Shown here: in pieces, positions 50,201 through 60,023 of the stretch
How the letters are laid out: each line of letters opens with the position of its first letter
Numbering within the stretch: position 1 is the stretch's first letter
Source of the DNA: Manduca sexta
Taxonomy: Eukaryota; Arthropoda; Insecta; Lepidoptera; Sphingidae
Reading direction: 5' to 3'
Assembly: GCF_014839805.1 (NCBI RefSeq)
Contig: NC_051129.1
Location: 12,590,920 to 12,654,919 of the forward strand
DNA: 64,000 nucleotides
Translations under genes and position numbers: made by a program
Notes under the pieces: generated by a model
Seen by the model: only the letters and a program-made list of their open reading frames with translations
Databases searched by the model: none
What the model was told of the DNA's origin: nothing

Positions 50201-50508
50201 ATTGACTTCACTGCACCTGATCCAGACGAGAGATGAATAACTCAACAATCGACACAATTATGCCAGCCTGTAAGCACCGGATATACACAGCCTGATCAAG
50301 GAATACGACTCACTTACGTGGACCACTATGTCGGATGGAGTGGAGAACAAATAGAGTGTCAACTGACAATAAATAACCCTCAACTATCGACGCAATTATG
50401 CTGTTTAAAACCGGATATACACAGGCCGATCCCGAAATGCAACACATGGATCACTTGTCGGATTATAAAACCTTGCGATCGCACGCTATCCCACACACAT
50501 ACACACAA
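50201..50508 (+). repeat. Two tandem fragments of the 46229-type element
   Basis: Blocks around 'gacgagagatgaataactca..aattatgccagcctg' (50224-50278) recur in changed form at 50380-50460. They lie directly before a family A SINE, the same arrangement as at 8893-9328. Confidence 0.5.
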
Positions 50509-50744
50509 CATCACGCATTTATCCCCCAAGGGGTGTGCAAAGGCGCAACCAGAGTTCCCAATTTTCGCCAACTGTGCTCCGTCTCATGATGTGATAGGGG
50601 GCGAGCCTATCGCCATATCGGGCACACATTCCAGGCTCCGGAAGCTAATACTGAGCAGACAAACCCGAATATCGGGATTCGAACCCAGGAGCTCAGACCG
50701 CTGCCTTACCGCGCATGAAGTACAACTGCGCCACCGAGGCAGTC
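50509..50744 (-). repeat. tRNA-derived SINE, family A
   Basis: Inverted, from 'catcacgcatttatccccca' to 'cgccaccgaggcagt', with the B-box 'gggattcgaacccaggagct'. The 187-codon frame at 50318-50881 is read across this and its neighbours and is not a gene. Confidence 0.8.
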
Positions 50745-51769
50745 ACTATGGTATAAATGCAACCAGCAATGAAGTCATAATAGTCTTCGAACAATATAAA
50801 CCCACCAGAATAAGTCCTCAGATAGGAATCAACCAAAATGCTAAGGACGATCCGTTGGTGATTGTTAAGTTTGCGCCATAATGAAATCCTTGTTTGGACT
50901 GAACTAATGTTAGTTGAATATTCATCCAGTTATCTTTACAACTAACGAGCTTGGATTAAGTTATCGCGATGGGGACTTACTTTTACGGCAATTGTGATGG
51001 TTTAGTGGTGATGGTGTTGTAGGTTCGAATTTTATTCGTTTTTTATAGATCATACTGGTTTTTCTATGAGCTATGCGTGAAGTGATAGACCGTAAATAGT
51101 GTCATATTGTTATTAGAAATACCTTTAGCCAATGGTAATGCATATATAATGACAAATTAGTTTTCCCTGAGACTCGCCGAGCTTCAAAACTCGGTGTAAT
51201 AAAATGCTTGCCACTGCTGATCCTGGTTTACAGGAGTTGCAGTGGCGGGTGTGAGGGCGATTCTCTGAAATTGAATGCATGTGATTAATGTAAAGCGGTA
51301 GCCTTTAATCTTTGCCTATCCTAGGATACAGACCTGTGACATCATTTATAATGTAATACATCATACAACCAATTAAAATCAGATAGAGGGCCTGTTACGT
51401 TGCTGCCTAACGCTGTACATAAAAGGCGTGAACTTACGATGTATTATAAAATACAATTTAATAACCCTGAATCAAACGCCCGGCCGAATTTTTAATATCA
51501 CCGAAATTAACATAAACCTATTTAAATACAAGAAAAAAATAGAGTTGTACCCACATGTTATCTGCCATTTTGGTACGTGTATACAATTTATAAAGTTGAT
51601 TACTCATGTTTAATATCGTTAGTAGAAAACGAAGCAGTGATACAACTGCGTACAAATTTTTGTATTTAGCAATTCAATTGTGGATTTACGGTGCTAATAT
51701 TAGAGTTCATTTTTGTTTCTTTTAATACCATTAACTAGAGTAATATCCCTTAGCTGAATATGATATAAT
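50745..51769. other. AT-rich non-coding DNA with one hairpin
   Basis: A hairpin at 51210-51246 has gccactgc pairing with gcagtggc, and tcctg with cagga inside. Nothing else recognised. Confidence 0.45.
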
Positions 51770-52093
51770 AAATAATAATATCAGCCCTGTATTATATACT
51801 TACCCACTGCTGAGCACGGGCCTCCTGTACTACTAAGAGGGATTAGGCTTTAGTCCACCACGCTGGCCTAGTGCGGGTTGGTAGAGTTCACACACCTTCG
51901 AAATTCCTATAGAGAACTTCTCAGATGTGCAGGTTACCTCACGATGGTTTCCTTCACCGTTAAAGCGAACGATAAATTCACAAAGAATACACACATGATT
52001 TTAGAAAAGTCAGAGGTGTGTGCCCTTGGGATTTGAACCTGCGGACATTCGTCTCGGCAGTCCGTTCCACACCCAACTAGGCTATCGCCGCAT
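51770..52093 (-). repeat. tRNA-derived SINE, family C, with target duplication
   Basis: Full length and inverted. Flanked by gctgaatatgat at 51753-51764 and 52098-52109. The minus frame at 51934-52176 is SINE read-through. Confidence 0.88.
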
Positions 52094-52109
52094 ATACGCT
52101 GAATATGAT

Positions 52110-53343
52110 GTTTGATATTGAAAACGAAACCTTCAAGCAAGTATGTTTTTAACGTCGAGTGATCACCATAAGACATAAAAACGCATAATTACGTGCTACT
52201 GGCCCGAAAGTAAATGTAGAGAAATTAAGAAATATGCTGAGGCGTTTGGGCGTCCAAAAATCTTACTAATCTTTTTATAATGTCGTATCTTTCCTATGGC
52301 AAATCACAGTATAAGGGCGGTCCTTTTGGAAGGCTTGCGGGGACATGGATCCAACACGTAGAGGGCCCATTAATACATTACTCTAGTTTGAGTTTATGCA
52401 CCTTGCAAGTACTCCCTCTGTCCATACTTATAGAAGATTATTATTATTATTTTAAGTTTTTTAAACTTCTCCCATTTCTGGGGTATTTCACCAGAGCTGC
52501 GGGCTTTTGGCCAAATAACTTCTGTGGTTGATATGTTAATCTATTGATAGAAACTTTCTGACGATTCTGCACGTGTTTAGTATCACTACATTCTGTATTA
52601 GCGTGAATGTCAGTGTTTTTTATTATAATTATTTATCAACCTCATATTGGTCCGAAAAATTCTGTTCCAAGTCTAACGTTTGTGAAAGTCATTACTGATT
52701 CAAACTCAACTGTGTCCAACGTATTTAACATTTTAGCGTTGACTAAAACCAGTTTAAAATCGCGGAAGAGTAAACGTAGGCACATACATTAATTATGTCT
52801 ATCATAGATTAGTTGGGTCATATTTTTCAAGAGGTCAAAGTGAGGACGCTGGCGTTGAATTAAAATATAGATCTTATTTGTTGCAATACCATTTCTGCTT
52901 TTCAATGGAGAAAAACTGAAGTTAACTGTATAGATAAATAATAAGTAACCTGTTTACATTTTATAGTTAATTTTGTATAAAAACACAGAAAATTATAATA
53001 ATTTTGTTAACTGTGTGTGCTTTATATACTTTATTTTTATTGTTTTTATGTATAAAGAAAAATAAATGGTTTAAATATGTAAAGACGGATATCGAAATAA
53101 ACAGTGATAAGGACACATGCGGATGCACTTAAACGATTTTTGATAACTTGATTATCCCGTTTTTTAAGAAAAACCAAAGATATCAATAATAAATTTGAAG
53201 GGAAAAGTGACATAATACATCAAACAGGAATATTTTTATATCTCCTTTAACTCCATCTGTTTTCAATAAATGATCCCAATCTGATTCTGAGTATGAGCCA
53301 TTCAAAATAAATCATTTGTAAACATGTCAAAAAAAATAACCTT
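52110..53343. other. AT-rich non-coding DNA, nothing recognised
   Basis: Short frames at 52280-52531 and 52607-52792 show no recognisable domain or codon pattern. Confidence 0.45.
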
Positions 53344-53400
53344 TTTAACCGACTCCAAAAAAAGGAAGGTGGTTCTCAATTCGACTATATTTCTTTTTTT
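53344..53400 (+). repeat. Dispersed repeat end, second copy
   Basis: 'accgactccaaaaaaaggaa..ggtggttctcaattcgacta' matches 28836-28895. Confidence 0.45.
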
Positions 53401-53883
53401 TTCTAATTGATAATTGTTTTAGATAGATCACAAAATGCTAATTAAATCGTTTATTGATGTGATATGGGAGCAAGTAAAAGTATTGCGTATTGCGCAACAA
53501 GTAAAAGTCTATTACCCTGTTCATTTTATTATTGCATGATCGTTGTCATTTCATATGTGAAAACATAGCTAAATGTCAATCTACTCATTTTTAACAGCAA
53601 TAAAAGTGACATTACAATTTGCGAAATGCATACTTATCTAAAAATGACATTTTAAATTGCACACTCAGAATAAATTTCCATTGTTAAGTCGCATAGAAAT
53701 GTACACAAAAGATGACATAGGTCAAAGAAATAATACATAACGTAGCGTCGACAAATATGTTTGATTTTATCTTGGAACCTGTTTGGATTGCTCTATTTCG
53801 AAACTTGATATACGAATAGTGAGGCGACGTTCGTACGAACACGATGGACGACCTGATAAGAGGAGGAAGTCATTTGATTATGG

Positions 53884-53965
53884 TCGCTTCCAGATCAATT
53901 TGGAAATCTTTGAGGCCTATGTTCAGTAGTGGACATCCTGTGGCTGATATTTATGATGACTATTG
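53884..53965 (+). repeat. Probable RTE-type LINE 3' tail fragment
   Basis: 'caatttggaaatctttgagg' then 'cctatgttcagtagtggaca' and 'tcctgtggctgat' match 27453 and 25421. The 69-codon frame over it is chance. Confidence 0.5.
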
Positions 53966-54529
53966 GAGAGGCAGAGATTTTTATGGAAATTATTTGATCC
54001 GAAACTGCTTCTATAGCTGTAATTTGGCAAGCTATGACCGACTGCACAGATAAGATATGAAACTAAAAATTGACTTTCTTCAATAATGATAATGATTCGA
54101 ATTTTCTTTTGGCTCTGTTTGGGTTGGTAGACTTCATAACCCTATTTTGAAGAATCCAGGTTTTATTATAAATTTTATTCACTATACACTATCACTAATC
54201 CAATCTTCAAAAAGCTGAGTATTAACAAGGTCTCGTTCCCAGAGCAAACTTTCACATAGGCATTAACGCATCACCCGAAAGCTTTAAGCTTTGCCGTGCT
54301 AATCATAGTAAACTGGATGAATAAAAGCTCTTAATTACCATTCTGTCAACAACGTCTCCATCTTGAGTTATGACTGGTGATGATGTATGAAGTGAAAGAC
54401 AAGGTGAAATGCTTTGCAAAGGTCTTTATTCGCTATAGGTTTTGATTCCACAAGGAATTTTTATGACGCAGAAATTTCTATGCGAGTTATATTGATGTGG
54501 AAACGAAAGCGGTTTTTTGTGTTAAAACT
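53966..54529. other. AT-rich non-coding DNA, nothing recognised
   Basis: No frame, no shared repeat. Confidence 0.4.
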
Positions 54530-54705
54530 AGACATAATGGACCATGTGAGTGTCGCGTTCCGGGATCAGCTTGTGTATAGTCGGTTTTAACAGGCCGGCA
54601 TAACTGTGTCGTCGACTGTCAAGGGGTAATCATCTCTCGTTAGTCGATATTCTATTGAACTTCACTCTACTTACCATCAGGTGCAGTGGAGCCCCTTTGA
54701 CATTT
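54530..54705 (-). repeat. End fragment of the 46229-type TIR element
   Basis: Inverted body and end: 'gccggcataactgtgtcgtc', 'aaggggtaatcatctctcgt', then 'cttaccatcaggtgcagtgg'. Confidence 0.65.
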
Positions 54706-55559
54706 TCCAACTTGAATAATGAAAGAATCTATTTTAATTCCAAAAGACGAACTTTCTGGGACTTAATTTCCATTATAGAGATAGTGTCGCATTCAACGTA
54801 GCGAGGGTGGCAGAAATTTAAGTGCCGATTTGAAAATCCAAGTTGCCTGAAGTCAATTTTGGAGTCTGATATAGCGATAGCTACTGAAATCAAAATAAAC
54901 TTTGGGCAATTGATGACACCTTCATATTATTCGTTTCCAGATATAAACATCTCACTGCATATTTTTCTGAATTAAATAGTAGTCTAATTAATCCTAAACT
55001 TGGTCTATTTGCATAGAAAATCCCCATTCAGTTTATTATAAACTTAACAAAAATTCAAGTGTTCTTTACATTTAAATGATTATTTTATTGTAGAACAGGA
55101 AAGAAACAGTATAATAAACACAAATAAATTATTACAAATTACCTAATACATAATACCAATAAAGTTTCCAACATCTAACTATAACATATGTTCCAAGCAA
55201 CATTTAATATATAATTAAAATACAGGACTAGGATTCCTTGTTTTAAACCTTAAGTAATTTGAATCATCATAGAGAATTACGTCTTAGTACGTTTTACAGA
55301 GCAGTCTTAATTACTTAGTTGAACTTTGGAGCCCTAATATAATTCGTTATAGATAAGTTATTCGGCCTGAGACTATCCATCTACTTTACAGAGGATGAAG
55401 TAACCTTATGTTGCAGGAAACACCACATTATTTTGGCAAATTAAAGCAACAAATTACGAAAAAACTAATGTACACACTGATAATTGTATATGTTAAAGTA
55501 TACGTAACATTACAATAGTGTCAGTAAACTTTGAAAGATTGAAATAAGATTTGTTGCAC
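54706..55559. other. AT-rich non-coding DNA, nothing recognised
   Basis: No coding frame, no recurring repeat. Confidence 0.4.
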
Positions 55560-55740
55560 AAACAGACCGGCATACCTGGTCATGCGTGGGTTTTAAACGT
55601 CAAGCATCTGGGTACGAGGCTCCGTGGTCTCTTCTCCGCGTGCATTGAGCTGGGCCTTTTTCCATCTCTGTGGAAAACTGAGAAGTTGGTTTTGATCAAG
55701 AACGAGGGACGACCCGCAGAGTCACCATCGGCTTACCTAT
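55560..55740 (+). pseudogene. Fossil R1-clade LINE reverse transcriptase fragment
   Basis: About 58 codons in one frame align with the reverse transcriptase at 63493-63657. Both have a G(I/L)PG.AWVL start, a C.E.G.FP..WKT.KLVLI core and end with GRPA(E/D)SPSAY. This is the N-terminal RT region just before the palm motif A. Both flanks are unrelated AT-rich DNA, so the fragment is a small relic of a different, diverged element. Confidence 0.85.
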
Positions 55741-55982
55741 GATAAGATTAAGCTACTTTTTATCCCGGTAATTTGTTACTAGGCTCAATATTTTTGTCGA
55801 AGTCGATGGCGCTGGAAATCGCTTCTGTGAAGGAAAATCGCGAAATCGCGAGTAATACTTAGTATCATAATGCTGCGACACGTTGTGTACGGTCTTATTA
55901 TATTTACAATCACTAATTAATTTATGAAATATTTTTCTTATTATAATTTGATCGATGCAAAAAGATCTTAATTAATTCACTA

Positions 55983-56155
55983 TTAAGGTTCAGTGGCAAA
56001 AAGTGGAATTTTCGAAAGAGAACCCGACACAAAATATCTACAAATATACGTGAATGCGGCCTGCAAATCGATCTAATGATAATGAGATTCTATATAAATT
56101 CTACTTAAAGGAAAGCCGGTACATATCGGTTTATACGGTCCCTTCCCCACTGTTA
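55983..56155 (-). repeat. Dispersed repeat H, copy 3, split by a SINE
   Basis: On the minus strand it repeats the 11521 and 11899 copies ('accggctttcctttaagtag', 'gatcgatttgcaggccgc'). Its 5' end 'ccttaacagtggggaa' continues on the other side of the SINE at 56493. Confidence 0.6.
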
Positions 56156-56492
56156 CAAATAATAATAATAATATCAGCCCTGTATTATATACTGTCCCAC
56201 TATTGGGCACGGGGCCTCCTCTACTACTGAGAGGGATTAGGCCTTATTCAACCACACCGGCTTAGTGCGGGTTGGTAGACTTCACACACCCTCGAAAATT
56301 GCTAATAGAGAATTTCTCAGGTATGCAGGTTTCCTCACGTTGTTTTCCTTCACCGTTAAAGCAAGCGATAATTCACGAAGAATACACACATATTTTTTTA
56401 GAAAAGTCAGAGGTGTGTGCCCTTGGGATTTGAACCTGCGGACATTCGTCTTGGCATTCCGTTCCACAACCAACTAGGCTATCGCCGCTTTT
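56156..56492 (-). repeat. tRNA-derived SINE, family C, inserted in repeat H
   Basis: Full length and inverted, with a 13-base target duplication ttccccactgtta at 56143-56155 and 56493-56505. This gives the order of events: repeat H first, SINE later. Confidence 0.9.
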
Positions 56493-56749
56493 TTCCCCAC
56501 TGTTAAGGTTATTTAATAACTCTGACCAATAATGAGAACTTCTCCAAGAATATAGAAGTAAAAATACAACCCGAAGACCAGCAGATCACGCTGAGGCCGA
56601 GCGCACAAATATTTTATCATAAATCAGTTTCCTGTTCCAAAATATCATTGTAAAGTATTCTGTAACGTCATCATGTAATCGTCCATCTTGGGTACAGACG
56701 TCAATATAATTGTTTTATTTATGTACCAGAAATTAGACGTATGCCTTGC

Positions 56750-57035
56750 AGTTCTTATAAATATGAAAGTTTGTGAAGGATTCTTTGGAGCTTTGAATGT
56801 TGGTAAAAACTAAACGGAGATATTTCTAAATGAATTTTGATGTTTGTTAAGTATACTAATTCTTACTATAAAGTTTGTGAAGATTGGGATCCTTGAATGT
56901 AAAAAGTAAACGGGGAAACTCCTAAATGAATTTGGGTGTTTGTCAAATGTACTATATCTTGGATAGTATATTATAGGCTACCTATTCATTATCTCGGAAT
57001 AGTATTCACGAGTGGAGCTGCAGGCACCGCCCAGT
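56750..57035 (+). mobile_element. Degraded Helitron-like repeat with a two-unit tandem
   Basis: Two direct units of about 100 bases start at 'gaaagtttgtgaag' (56766) and 'aaagtttgtgaag' (56871). The right end 'gagtggagctgcaggcaccg' followed by cccagt resembles a worn Helitron 3' end (CCAG for CTAG). Confidence 0.4.
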
Positions 57036-57049
57036 ATCTTTATTTTCAT

Positions 57050-57720
57050 AAACTGAGAGCAACAACACATTTCGCCGAACCTAACCTCAGAACGATTCCC
57101 CGAGGCAATTCATGACCTCTGGGTCTCCACAACGAATACACTCCCGCATGAGGAGACATTTGTCGCAGCCCTAGTCACACAGTTCAGTATGTGCCTCTGA
57201 AATTGAAAATAACTCTGTATTGAAAATACACTTTAAGGTCTATAAGGGCCAACGAACATTTCTCCTCCTTTTACCCTCCGCCTATTCTAAAGACGTTCTC
57301 ATCCTTCAACCACTCTACTTTCCCCCAGTCTCCACCGAGCTCCTGCGGTCGATTTTTCGAGGGATTCCAGTGACCCGTTCGCAGGATTCCCCCGGCGTAG
57401 TCCTTTCCCCACTCTCCACTGGGCCTGCAGTCGACATGCCGTGGGATGCCAGTAACCCGTTTGCAGGATTCTCCCGACAGACTGCAGGGACGCCTACTCA
57501 TAAAAAACAAAACAATGCGTCCAGTACTACACTCTGGTACTCAACCATTACCCCTAACTTCTCGACTGTACCGCGCACCTTCATCATTTTTTCTCCGCAA
57601 ATCATAAGCGAAATTGATGACCCGCCGGCATCAGATACTACTAACAAGCGGTAGCTGATCTGCGCGTGCGATACAGTTGATACCAACGTGCGGGGTTCAG
57701 CATTGCCACACCACACGTGA
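57050..57720. other. GC-rich island, unclassified
   Basis: Composition differs sharply from the flanks. Two internal near-copies of about 35-40 bases occur ('cagtgacccgttcgcaggat' near 57367 and 'cagtaacccgtttgcaggat' near 57450). Open frames of 60-144 codons exist on both strands, as expected of GC-rich DNA; none has a recognisable domain. Probably a piece of a GC-rich retroelement. Confidence 0.4.
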
Positions 57721-57969
57721 GGGACTGTCCTTTTGGGTTATAGACTTTGTTAAGGAAACAAAGTTTGATAAGCGATCATTCCCGCTCAGAATGGGTAGAA
57801 TGTTACATTTTCTACAACTTGTATAGGAGCACGCCTTTTCCCCTTTTTAGGGATAAACGAAGGTATTAACACACTTTCGCCAGCTGTCGTAGGTCTTATA
57901 TAATAAGTATCAAATTTGGTGCCATTTACAGGGCATAATTTTAAGCTACCGTCTAACACTGACTGCCTA

Positions 57970-58135
57970 TATTTGGGTTTTTCTGCTCAGTATCAGCTCG
58001 GAGTCTGAAATTTGTACTCGACATAGCGATAGGCTCGCCCCCTATCACATCATGAGACGGAACACACTTGGCGAAAATGTAGGTGCCCAGGTTGCGCCTC
58101 CGCATTCCCCTTTGGGGATAAATGCGTGATGTGTT
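57970..58135 (+). repeat. Headless family A SINE
   Basis: From 'tttgggtttttctgctcagt' through 'cgataggctcgccccctatc' to 'ggggataaatgcgtgatgtg'. One of the least diverged family A tails. Confidence 0.8.
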
Positions 58136-59121
58136 TGTTTATTTGTTTTGTCTAATATTGAACAGCATAACACAATGTAAGTTTAGCCGATCCTAAAATG
58201 GAACTCGAACTACTGAAATAAAACTACGTCACTGACGTAATCTAGGCTTATTAAAATGTCAAAAAGTAATATAAGTCATCACTTCCACCTACAATAACAC
58301 TACCAAGAATTTTGAATTTCGAAGCAATGAGTTGCTATGGACTGTTTTGATCAGCGCGAGACAATAAATAAGTGTCATGATGCATATCTACCTACAATAT
58401 TCTTCAAATTAAAACAGAACAGTACTAGGTTCTAAAAGTTTGCTTTTCAAAGTATGGGACGCGCCTTCTTTGGAAGATATGACAATGCGTAAAGGGGTGC
58501 GCACATGTAGATATTGTCAATCAATTTTTATTAGTCGGGAACAGTATTTTTTGATTATACGTACTATATTACCTTCTCTTACCCTGACAAGACATAAACC
58601 GGACGAGCGTCGGTATCATTAGTTATCTTTGAACAGAACCAAAAATCTTTTAGCAAATTGCACTCGAAGATATCTCACACCAAAACTCGTATTAGCATCA
58701 CGGTTATAAATACAACCAACGCCGACTACTTCACAATTTTATCCCAATATGTTAACTCCTTTTCACTCCTGAATAAATGGCTTGAAGATAGGGAATAAAA
58801 AACGAGATTAAACGTTTAAAAACATTTTAAATTCATGTAAAGTTGATCGCATTCTTTATCGGGGGACTTTTATTTCAGAAATTGCTTTGGTGCCTGACCT
58901 CTTGCGCCATAGATTAAAGATAAAACAGATGTGACTTTAGTTGGCTTTATTTAACTATATTTGAAGCCGAGATCCTTGTTTTATGGCTTTTAACTGTACG
59001 CTTTTAGATGCCCATTGATATGAGCTGATGCTTGGAAACTAAAGCATAAGTAAAAATTGTTTTGATTCAGTGAATACTTTTGTATGTGGTAAGTGATGTG
59101 ATGTCGCTAAGGATAGTTGTG
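58136..59121. other. AT-rich non-coding DNA, nothing recognised
   Basis: The short frame at 58440-58622 has no recognisable domain. Confidence 0.4.
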
Positions 59122-59317
59122 ACTGCCTTGGTGACGTAGTTGTATTATACACGGAATGAGTACAATTACCGCACTGAGGTCCTGGGTTCGAATCCCGGGT
59201 CGGGACAAAATAATTATGATTGGGTTTTTCCATCTTAAAATTACTCAGTCGCAGCTTGGATTCAAGATGTTGGTGGTGTGATACCCCCGTGTTCGGAAAG
59301 CACGTAAGGCCGCAGGT
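59122..59317 (+). repeat. tRNA-derived SINE, family B, cut by the LINE
   Basis: tRNA-like head, B-box at 59184-59196 (gggttcgaatcccgggtcgg), tail 'ttactcagtcgcagcttgga', then 'gatgttggtggtgtgatacc'. The 3' half seen in the copy at 12440-12797 is absent: GC-rich LINE sequence follows from about 59318. Confidence 0.7.
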
Positions 59318-60023
59318 CCTGGGGTGCAACGCAGAAAACCTCCACGCGTGTCCGATTGCTGTCGGTCCCTTACGGATACGTCCGGGGGGAAGGTCAGTCG
59401 TCGGGCCGGTGCACCCTGGGCACAGTCAATAATTTCTCCGCGGGGGGCGGGAAAGGAGGGATTGTTGGCTGTGGCTAACTTTCTGCCGGGTGGGGCTGGG
59501 GGGATAGCCCCTGATGGCCTCCCCATATGGCGCTCTGCGCTAGCAGAGTCCATGATGGGAGGCAGGGAGGAGTACGACCACGTGGTCGAGTGGGTGTGGT
59601 CGATGCGGTCCTTGCGGCACTACTGCCGCAGAGACCGCACCAGTAGAAGTCGCTTGCCCCTGAAATAAGGGGTAAGCGAGGGAGTAGTAGCGGGCTCGGT
59701 GTTCACTAACCCTGTCACCGGGCTGGCGAAAGGGGGAGTGGTCCCTCTTTCGCCGCCGCCAAAATCTCGTAACCCCAAACATGATCAAGTGTCTCTGGCG
59801 TAAGCGTCAGACACACTTGATCTACGGGGACCGAGGGTTCACTGGCTTAACTGCCTGGACCGCGAGGAAGAAATCCTCTATAAAAAAATTACCCCAAATC
59901 CCCAAGCGGCGGCGCACCGTGAGGGGGGTTGTAAGCTTGGCTAATGGGTAGCTTGATTTAGTCGCTAGTGCGAACCACAGTATTTTGAGCCAGTACACAA
60001 AGTTTTTACTCGTGGGAACAAAA
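59318..60023 (+). other. LINE 5' untranslated region
   Basis: GC-rich with no frame that fits a conserved protein. A strong hairpin at 59783-59822 (18-base arms, 16 matched, four-base loop TAAG) lies 200 bases before ORF1. The 114-codon frame at 59324-59668 has no known counterpart and may be chance. Confidence 0.6.

Noticed and set aside
50318..50881. 187-codon plus-strand frame
   Set aside because: It reads across TIR-element fragments and an inverted family A SINE; the protein contains the SINE B-box translated antisense and nothing domain-like.
57220..57654. 144-codon frame in the GC-rich island
   Set aside because: No recognisable domain, overlapped by two minus-strand frames of similar length, and contains an internal DNA-level repeat; treated as unclassified repeat sequence.
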